From: Paraktedonobacter sp035294465
GTDB taxonomy: Bacteria > Chloroflexota > Ktedonobacteria > Ktedonobacterales > Ktedonobacteraceae
Assembly (NCBI GenBank): GCA_035294465.1
Contig: DATGKW010000150.1
Span: 1-7,599, forward strand
Length of the DNA: 7,599 nt
Reading direction: 5' to 3'
The first letter of the stretch is position 1. The number at the start of each line of letters is the position of its first letter. The position numbers and the translations under genes are program-made. The notes below the pieces were generated by a model, which worked only from the letters and a program-made list of their open reading frames with translations, did not search any database and had not been told where the DNA came from. Shown in pieces: positions 1-4,540 of this stretch.

Positions 1-836
1 CTTCCAAGATTGACCATTTCGATAAAGCGTTGCTCCAATTCCGCGGTGCGTGGTCCCGGCCGGCCAGTGCCGATGATCAGGTCATCGATACGCACTACCG
101 GGACAATCTCTTTGGAGGAAGAGGTAATGAACGCCTCGTTGGCCTGTGCCAGTTCTTCCAGGAGGATGGGTCGTTCCTCAATGGGGAAACGACCCCGCGC
201 CAGGTCCAGAACGACATTGCGGGTGATGCCGATCAAAACCTCGTCGCGCGGTGTTACCAGGGTCTGGCCACGAAAAATAAAGAAGTTGCTGCGCGTAGCT
301 TCCTGCACATGTCCCCGTTCGTTCACAAACAGGGCGTCATCAGCGCCGCGCCGCGCCGCTTCCTTTAAGGCGCGCACGGCGGCGGTATAGTTGGAAGTCT
401 TGGCCTCCGTCAACTCTCGCTGCAAATGGGTCGTAATCAGATAATACCCCCTGGTGAAACGCTCCATATCGCGCTCGCCCAGCGGCGAAATCATCACGAT
501 CAACTTAGGCAGGCCAACTGCCAGCACGCCGTCTTCGCTCTCTCCGCCTGTCACCAGTATCCGCACAGAGGCATGCCGATAGGAGTTGCGGGCAACGATC
601 TCCTGCACCACGTCGGCAATCTCCTCGCGTGTGCGCGGGATCTCCAGGTCAATCAATGCTGCCGAGCGGTAGAGCCGTTCCAGGTGCTCAGGCAGGTGAA
701 ACGGGCGGCGGTTGTATGTGCGCAATGCCTCAAACGCGCTATATCCACGCAAAATGGCGATATCGTTCAACGAAAGACACGCCTGATCTGGATGAACCCA
801 CTTCCCATCGAGATACCACCAGGCATTCTTATCCAT
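1..836 (-). CDS. Class IV PLP aminotransferase (branched-chain or D-amino acid type), 3' end cut off
   Basis: Reading leftward from ATG at 836 gives 278 codons to base 3 with no stop, so the gene continues past the left edge; the family is usually about 280-300 residues, so little is missing. The protein starts MDKNAWWYLDGKWV, a typical beta-strand opening of the fold. K146, in EAKTSNYTAA, is the expected Schiff-base lysine. E179, in VQEATRSNFF, is the expected glutamate near the PLP pyridine nitrogen. GITRNVV (203-209) fits the phosphate-binding turn, and FITSSSKEIVPVVRIDD is a common class IV C-terminal segment. An AAGGAG ribosome site at 846-851 lies 9 bases before the start. The family moves amino groups between amino acids and 2-oxo acids in the cytoplasm (IlvE, Dat) or acts as 4-amino-4-deoxychorismate lyase (PabC). 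I see the fold and catalytic residues clearly but cannot assign the substrate. No ilv, dat or pab gene is next to it in the window. Confidence 0.9.
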   Translation of the reverse strand, partial: MDKNAWWYLDGKWVHPDQACLSLNDIAILRGYSAFEALRTYNRRPFHLPEHLERLYRSAALIDLEIPRTREEIADVVQEIVARNSYRHASVRILVTGGESEDGVLAVGLPKLIVMISPLGERDMERFTRGYYLITTHLQRELTEAKTSNYTAAVRALKEAARRGADDALFVNERGHVQEATRSNFFIFRGQTLVTPRDEVLIGITRNVVLDLARGRFPIEERPILLEELAQANEAFITSSSKEIVPVVRIDDLIIGTGRPGPRTAELEQRFIEMVNLG

Positions 837-885
837 CGTACACTGCTCCTTCTTCTTCCTAAACAACCGTCATTCTTATGGTGTT

Positions 886-915
886 AGCATAGCGCGTAAG
901 TGGCAGGTCTGACAA
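886..915 (-). promoter_or_regulatory. Candidate sigma-70-like promoter of the aminotransferase gene
   Basis: On the minus strand TTGTCA (915-910, five of six matches to TTGACA) is followed after 18 bases by TATGCT (891-886, four of six matches to TATAAT). It lies about 50 bases before the aminotransferase start and points toward it. This rests on consensus matching alone. Confidence 0.4.
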
Positions 916-953
916 GCCTGTTTGCACAAGATACAGCTATATCATTTCGGGCC

Positions 954-982
954 TTGAGTATACTGAAAGATAGAGATATGAA
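954..982 (+). promoter_or_regulatory. Candidate promoter of the double-glycine peptide gene
   Basis: TTGAGT (954-959) and TATGAA (977-982) are separated by 17 bases, each with four of six consensus matches. The start codon is about 85 bases downstream, which would place the dyad at 993-1020 just after the transcription start. The region is AT-rich, so a chance match is possible. Confidence 0.3.
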
Positions 983-992
983 TAAGCATATC

Positions 993-1020
993 AACAGGCG
1001 ATTGTATATATACACCTGTT
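993..1020. promoter_or_regulatory. Dyad-symmetric element upstream of the double-glycine peptide gene
   Basis: AACAGG (993-998) and CCTGTT (1015-1020) are exact inverted copies. Between them lies the perfect 12-base palindrome TGTATATATACA (1003-1014), offset by an extra CGAT on the left side. It lies 49 bases before the start codon and downstream of the candidate promoter, where it could act as a repressor operator or form a leader-RNA hairpin. No T-run follows, so it does not look like a terminator. The function is inferred from symmetry and position only. Confidence 0.35.
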
Positions 1021-1068
1021 TCGACAACATATTACCGTTTTCTATGCAATAGAAAGGAATCCACCTGG

Positions 1069-1377
1069 ATGCAACACTATAGCAAGGTTCGTGACATCGA
1101 CCCTCCTGAGCTTGCGGTGGGACGCGAGCTGGCTGAAGAAGATCTGACGGCTATCTATGGAGGCGCAGCAGGCCCTCCCACGGAAACAGCGAGCGTACCC
1201 GGCAATGCGCCGGGCCCCAGCAACCTGGGCAGCACGTTTGGTAGCCTGGGGAGCGCGCTGGGCAACCAGTTCAATGGGCTGCTGGGCGGTGGCCTGGCGG
1301 CTTCTCCTACCGCCAGCTCAAATACCACACTTCCTCTATCAGTCAACGGTTATCCTATCCTGGAAGGGCTTTTTTAG
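1069..1377 (+). CDS. Small secreted-peptide precursor with a double-glycine leader (bacteriocin- or RiPP-like)
   Basis: This gene encodes 102 residues. AGAAAGGA at 1051-1058 sits 10 bases before the ATG. The first 32 residues end in LAEEDLTAIYGG, which fits the double-glycine leader pattern: hydrophobic residues at -12 (L21), -7 (L26) and -4 (I29), an acid at -8 (D25), and Gly at -2 and -1 (G31, G32). In known systems such leaders are cut after GG by the C39 peptidase domain of a dedicated ABC transporter while the cargo is exported. The predicted cargo (33-102) has 70 residues with 13 Gly. It has a Pro-rich start, a Gly/Leu/Ser stretch with GxxxG spacing (about 53-76), then a Ser/Thr-rich part ending NGYPILEGLF. 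It has no Cys, Lys, Arg or His, so it is not a disulfide or lanthionine peptide, and it lacks the positive charge of most class II bacteriocins. I recognise the leader type, not the family; no transporter or modification gene is in the window. Confidence 0.65.
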   Translation: MQHYSKVRDIDPPELAVGRELAEEDLTAIYGGAAGPPTETASVPGNAPGPSNLGSTFGSLGSALGNQFNGLLGGGLAASPTASSNTTLPLSVNGYPILEGLF

Positions 1378-1789
1378 GAAAGCCTGAAGGGAGCTGGAGG
1401 CAGGTTCACGACTCTATACGCAGGAAAGAAGGGAAGCAAGCTCCTGAGTGGTCCGTTGGGTAATACGAAATCTCTTGGGAGCAGCTTGTCGGCCCATTGC
1501 CCTGTCTGGAAAGCCGCGAGTTTGCCTCTGGCTCTTGCCTGCCCACGCTCCGGCCCTGCTTTCGCCCTCTCGACGTTTGTTCCTTTCTTCTCAGCACGCG
1601 AGTCAATTTGCCCCTCTCTTTCAACCCATCAGGCGTTCAATACGTATAGTAAGTGAAGTCGCAGTGATCACCGACGCAACTAGCAGCCTGAGTAGAACAC
1701 CGCTCACCCTGAAATGTGATGCAGTTACGCGGGCTTGAGAGATACACCTTGTACAGAGCGAATGAGCGAGCGATAGAGGAGATAAATCA
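1378..1789. other. 412-base intergenic stretch with no convincing gene
   Basis: Short open frames exist on both strands (for example 1406-1624 minus and 1448-1738 plus), but none has a good ribosome site or a protein-like composition. No T-run terminator is visible after the double-glycine gene. A TATAGT box at 1645-1650 could be a -10 element for the DUF4342 gene, but I see no matching -35, so I do not list it as a promoter. No known RNA gene or riboswitch fold was recognised by eye. Confidence 0.5.
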
Positions 1790-2104
1790 ATGACGCAGAC
1801 AGATCCCAATGCCACAAGATCGGGCGATATTATCGAAGAGTTGCAGGTTATGGGCGAACAGCTCGTTGCCAAAGTCAGAGAACTGGTTCGCGAAGGAAAC
1901 GTGCGCCATATCCGCATCAAGCAGGATGAGCGCATCGTGCTGGAAGTTCCGCTGTCAATCGGCGTTGTAGGCGTGTTACTGGCCCCGACTATGGCAGCCC
2001 TCGGCGCGGTGGGCGCGTTGCTAGCCCAATGTTCAATCGAGGTTGTGCGCGTAGAGACTCCTACCTCCGCCTATACTCCATCTGAGGGCACAGCCTCTTC
2101 CTAG
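1790..2104 (+). CDS. DUF4342 family small membrane-associated protein
   Basis: This gene encodes 104 residues. AGGAG at 1777-1781 lies 8 bases before the ATG. After a short polar N-terminus, residues 14-53 (EELQVMGEQLVAKVRELVRE, then RHIRIKQDERIVLEVPL) match my memory of the DUF4342 domain: an amphipathic helix, then two beta-strands with basic and acidic residues. Residues 54-80 are a hydrophobic, Gly/Ala-rich segment (SIGVVGVLLAPTMAALGAVG) that looks membrane-inserted, followed by CSIEVVRVE and a polar tail of about 15 residues. The family is found in several bacterial groups, sometimes joined to a UBA-like helix domain, and its biochemical role is unknown. The gene stands alone, with a strong terminator 38 bases after its stop. 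A link with the upstream peptide gene is conceivable because both read rightward, but the 412-base gap gives no support for an operon. Confidence 0.85.
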   Translation: MTQTDPNATRSGDIIEELQVMGEQLVAKVRELVREGNVRHIRIKQDERIVLEVPLSIGVVGVLLAPTMAALGAVGALLAQCSIEVVRVETPTSAYTPSEGTASS

Positions 2105-2142
2105 AAAATGCCGGCGCGCGTGAGACCATCCACGAAGTATCA

Positions 2143-2174
2143 AGGGGCCGGGCAATCCAGCCTGGCCCCTTTTT
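2143..2174 (+). terminator. Intrinsic terminator of the DUF4342 gene
   Basis: AGGGGCCGGG (2143-2152) pairs with CCTGGCCCCT (2161-2170) over ten positions with one G-U pair, leaving an 8-base loop. Five T follow on the plus strand (2170-2174). It lies between converging genes; the minus-strand side lacks a T-run, so it mainly serves the rightward gene. Confidence 0.85.
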
Positions 2175-2196
2175 CTGCAGCTCCGCGCCGCGCTTC

Positions 2197-3600
2197 TTAA
2201 CTGCCAGCTTCCTGGAGGACCCAGTCGGGGAGTTCCAATGGACGGGTCATTTCGGGGCCGAGCGGCGAGACGTAGGGTTTGCCCCTAGTGCGACGCTGAA
2301 AATCGGCGCGGGCGGCCTGGCGCAGGTCGGGATCAGTCAGAATGTCAAGGCCAGTCGCGGCCAGCACACGGGCGGCGTTGATCGCGCCTTTCAAGCCAAT
2401 ACTCATGCCGTGACAGGCGGTAGCGGCCCATGTATGGACCGAAACGCCGAGAGGCATGGTCGGCATGCCACAGCCCATAGTTGGCGTGTTCCAGCTCACA
2501 TCGGCAACGTCTGTCGAGAAGCCAAAAGTGAGGGTATCGGGAGAAAGCGGCTCGGTGCTTGTGGCCATACCTCGCGGCTCAACGCCGTAATTGCGCTGAA
2601 TTTCCTGAGCAAACGCCATTTCTTCGGCTGTGTAGGCGGGAATGCCGACGCGCTCAAGGTGAGTCTGCATCCGTTCGGCCAGCGGCTGATTGGGCAGGAG
2701 ATCGTAGAGGCCAGAATAGACCAGCGCTTTTGTGCGGGTCTGAGTAGCCAGCGCCACTCCCTCGGCGATTTGCTGGAGCCAGGCGGTAGAAGCCTCAACA
2801 TGCGCACGGTCGATATCGCGCACATAGAGCCTGATGCGTGTATAATCGGGCACCACGTTTGGGGCCTCGCCGCCGCTCTCAACAACGTAGTGAATGCGCG
2901 CGGTCGGCTCAATATGCTCGCGCATGAGGTTAATGCCGTGAGAGCAGAGTTCCGCTGCATGCAGGGCGCTGCGTCCAAGCCAGGGCGTTCCGCCGGCGTG
3001 AGCTGCTTTGCCAAAAAACTCGATTCGGATGGTGTTGACGGCCGCGGTTCTGTAGTTGCTCACTCTTGCCTCCGCGCCTGGGTGCCAGTGCAGCGCAGCG
3101 TCCAGATCGTCGAACAGGCCCGCACGGGCCATGTAGACCTTGGCGCCTTCCGTCTCTTCGGCGGCACAACCGTAGAGGCGCAGCGTGCCGGCAATATGCT
3201 GCTCGACCATCAGATTCTTGAGCACGAGCGTCGCCCCGATGGCCGCAGAACCAAGCAGGTTATGCCCGCAGCCGTGGCCGCTCGCTATGTGATCCTTACG
3301 TGCCTCGCGATATGGCACAGGCTCGTTGCCCAGGCCGGGCAGCGCGTCGTATTCGGCCAGCACCCCCAGGATGGGTTTGCCTGTTCCCCACTCCGCGATA
3401 AATGCGGTTGGCACACCGGCTGTACCCTTGCTCGTAATTGTAAATCCCTCTTCCTGCAAAACGCTCATGAGTAGTCGCGCTGATTTCACTTCCTGCAAGG
3501 AAAGCTCAGCGAGCTGCCATAACTCATCGGCGAGGCGTTCTATTGTGGGCCTGGCCCGCTCCACTGCCTGGTCGCATGCCTCAAAAGGTGATTGTGCCAT
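2197..3600 (-). CDS. M20 family metallopeptidase / amidohydrolase, AbgB-like
   Basis: This gene encodes 467 residues, close to E. coli AbgB (about 480). Family members cut an amide bond to release an amino acid from acylated or aminobenzoyl-glutamate-type substrates, using two metal ions in the cytoplasm. The likely metal ligands are C111 and H113 in GHGCGHNLLG, E148/E149 in AAEETEGAK (acid-base and metal), H173 in HWHPG, and H397 in ATACHGMS near the end. The inserted dimerisation domain spans about 185-295, with the typical GKAAHAGGTPWLGRSAL at its start. GGAGAG at 3605-3610 stands 4 bases before the ATG, and there is no signal peptide. AbgB normally works with the related AbgA and the transporter AbgT; neither is in the window, so this may be a stand-alone enzyme of the same subfamily. 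The exact substrate cannot be read from the sequence. Confidence 0.92.
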   Translation of the reverse strand: MAQSPFEACDQAVERARPTIERLADELWQLAELSLQEVKSARLLMSVLQEEGFTITSKGTAGVPTAFIAEWGTGKPILGVLAEYDALPGLGNEPVPYREARKDHIASGHGCGHNLLGSAAIGATLVLKNLMVEQHIAGTLRLYGCAAEETEGAKVYMARAGLFDDLDAALHWHPGAEARVSNYRTAAVNTIRIEFFGKAAHAGGTPWLGRSALHAAELCSHGINLMREHIEPTARIHYVVESGGEAPNVVPDYTRIRLYVRDIDRAHVEASTAWLQQIAEGVALATQTRTKALVYSGLYDLLPNQPLAERMQTHLERVGIPAYTAEEMAFAQEIQRNYGVEPRGMATSTEPLSPDTLTFGFSTDVADVSWNTPTMGCGMPTMPLGVSVHTWAATACHGMSIGLKGAINAARVLAATGLDILTDPDLRQAARADFQRRTRGKPYVSPLGPEMTRPLELPDWVLQEAGS

Positions 3601-3660
3601 ATAGCTCTCCGTCCCTTCGTTCTTAGATCTTCAATGCAACGCAAAATACACAACTAGAAA

Positions 3661-3666
3661 ATTATA
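3661..3666 (-). promoter_or_regulatory. Candidate -10 box of the AbgB-like gene
   Basis: A perfect TATAAT is read on the minus strand at 3666-3661, about 60 bases before the amidohydrolase start. No good -35 hexamer stands at 16-18 bases. It lies only about 30 bases from the opposing FrnE-like promoter, so the two would compete for polymerase. Confidence 0.4.
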
Positions 3667-3695
3667 TCCCATGATAGCTTTTGAACAGGCAGAAA

Positions 3696-3704
3696 TGCTA
3701 TACT
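3696..3704 (+). promoter_or_regulatory. Extended -10 promoter of the FrnE-like gene
   Basis: TGCTATACT is an extended -10 (TGn followed by TATACT, five of six matches). TTGAAC at 3681-3686 resembles a -35 but is only 12 bases away, so recognition would depend on the extended -10. Transcription would start near 3711, about 30 bases before the ATG, which argues against any start codon upstream of that point. Confidence 0.5.
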
Positions 3705-3707
3705 AAA

Positions 3708-3721
3708 GTAAGTTACCTTAC
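3708..3721. promoter_or_regulatory. Small palindrome at the predicted FrnE-like transcription start
   Basis: GTAAG (3708-3712) and CTTAC (3717-3721) are inverted copies around TTAC. The element begins 4 bases after the -10 box and covers the expected start point, a classic place for a repressor operator. It is short and no regulator gene is adjacent, so the role is inferred. Confidence 0.3.
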
Positions 3722-3740
3722 AGAAGAAAGCGAGGAGACG

Positions 3741-4397
3741 ATGAAAGCTATGCAAGTTGAAATATGGTCCGATGTGGTCTGCCCCTGGTGTTATATCGGC
3801 AAACGACGCTTCGAGTCGGCTCTGGCGAGCTTCAAGCACCGCGATCAGGTTGAAGTGATCTGGAAAAGCTTTGAGCTTGATCCCAGTGCGCCGCGCACGT
3901 CGGAGGAAACGCTTGATGCGATGCTGTCCAGAAAATACGGAATGAGCTTGCAGAGAGCGGCGGAAGCCAATGCCCGCGTCACGGCGCTGGCGGCCAGGGA
4001 GGGACTCGACTATCATCTGGAGAAAGCGCGACCGGGCAACACCTTCGACGCGCACCGCCTGATCCATCTCGCGGCCAAACATGGCTTGCAAGGAGAGATG
4101 AAAGAGCGCCTGATGCGCGCCTACTTTAGTGAGGGAAGGCCAGTTGGGGATGTCGAGACGCTGGTCGAACTGGCAGCGGATGTGGGCCTGGATGCTGAAG
4201 AGGTGCGTGGGGCTCTCAGCGGCCAAACCTGCGCCGATGAAGTAGTGGCTGACGAGCAGGAGGCGCGCGAGCTTGGAATCAATGGCGTGCCTTTCTTCGT
4301 CGTTGACGAAAAATACGGCATCTCAGGCGCGCAGCCGGTCGAACTTTTTCAGAAAGCGCTTGAACAGGCATGGGCCGAAGCCCATCCGCTGACCTAG
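3741..4397 (+). CDS. DsbA family oxidoreductase, FrnE-like, cytoplasmic
   Basis: This gene encodes 218 residues beginning MKAMQVEIWSDVVCPWCYIG. The thioredoxin fold is shown by the opening beta-strand, the active-site CPWC (C14, C17) and the cis-proline loop GVPFF (P184), with the DsbA-type helical insertion between them (about 50-165). FELDPSAP and GNTFDAHRLIHLA (99-111) are typical of FrnE and related 2-hydroxychromene-2-carboxylate isomerase-like proteins. There is no signal peptide, so it acts in the cytoplasm on thiols; FrnE homologues are disulfide oxidoreductases or isomerases, some linked to polyketide synthesis or oxidative stress. AGGAG at 3733-3737 is only 3 bases from ATG 3741 and 12 from the next ATG at 3750, so either start is possible; both leave the domain intact. 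An upstream in-frame TTG at 3681 lies before the predicted transcription start and is unlikely. A further Cys (C164) lies outside the active site. Confidence 0.9.
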   Translation: MKAMQVEIWSDVVCPWCYIGKRRFESALASFKHRDQVEVIWKSFELDPSAPRTSEETLDAMLSRKYGMSLQRAAEANARVTALAAREGLDYHLEKARPGNTFDAHRLIHLAAKHGLQGEMKERLMRAYFSEGRPVGDVETLVELAADVGLDAEEVRGALSGQTCADEVVADEQEARELGINGVPFFVVDEKYGISGAQPVELFQKALEQAWAEAHPLT

Positions 4398-4404
4398 GTC
4401 AGCG
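4387..4404. repeat. Perfect 18-bp palindrome over the FrnE-like stop codon
   Basis: Bases 4387-4404 (CGCTGACCT followed by AGGTCAGCG) read identically on both strands. The stop codon TAG (4395-4397) is just right of the centre. As RNA it could form a 7-bp stem with a CTAG loop; as DNA it could be a protein site. No T-run follows directly. Confidence 0.6.
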
Positions 4405-4461
4405 CCACAAACGAGGACGCGGGAAGCTGCGAGGGGGAGAGCTGCACTCCAGATTCCGCCT

Positions 4462-4520
4462 GATAGATAGGAGAGCGCAGGAAAAGTGTTGCGCGCTTCT
4501 CCTGCACTCTCCTATCTATC
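4462..4520. terminator. Long hairpin between converging genes, possible two-way transcription stop
   Basis: GATAGATAGGAGAG (4462-4475) pairs perfectly with CTCTCCTATCTATC (4507-4520). After one mismatch (C4476/A4506), GCAGGA (4477-4482) pairs with TCCTGC (4500-4505), and a further three pairs may form inside. The stem totals about 20-23 pairs. It lies 65 bases after the FrnE-like stop and 20 bases before the facing HEAT-WD40 stop. Neither side has a T-run, so it is not a textbook intrinsic terminator; it may be a two-way terminator of another kind, an RNA-stabilising structure or the remnant of a mobile palindrome. Confidence 0.5.
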
Positions 4521-4540
4521 GCATGAAGACTGTTCTTTGC

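Noticed and set aside
426..887. A 153-codon open frame on the plus strand
   Set aside because: It is antisense to the aminotransferase, which is open for 278 codons and carries catalytic K146 and E179.
1406..1738. Short open frames on both strands in the 412-base gap
   Set aside because: No good ribosome sites, use of weak start codons, and low-complexity basic or Ser-rich products without recognisable features.
1069..2104. The peptide gene and DUF4342 gene as a toxin-immunity pair
   Set aside because: Both are small, rightward and Gly-rich, but they are 412 bases apart. The DUF4342 domain is widespread without such peptides, so I see no real support.
2410..3474. A 354-codon open frame on the plus strand
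   Set aside because: It lies wholly inside the M20 gene on the other strand, which has all family motifs. The plus-strand protein has no recognisable domain; it is a high-GC shadow.
3654..4226. A 190-codon open frame on the minus strand
   Set aside because: It is antisense to the FrnE-like gene, whose CPWC and cis-proline motifs show which strand is coding. No recognisable features in the antisense product.
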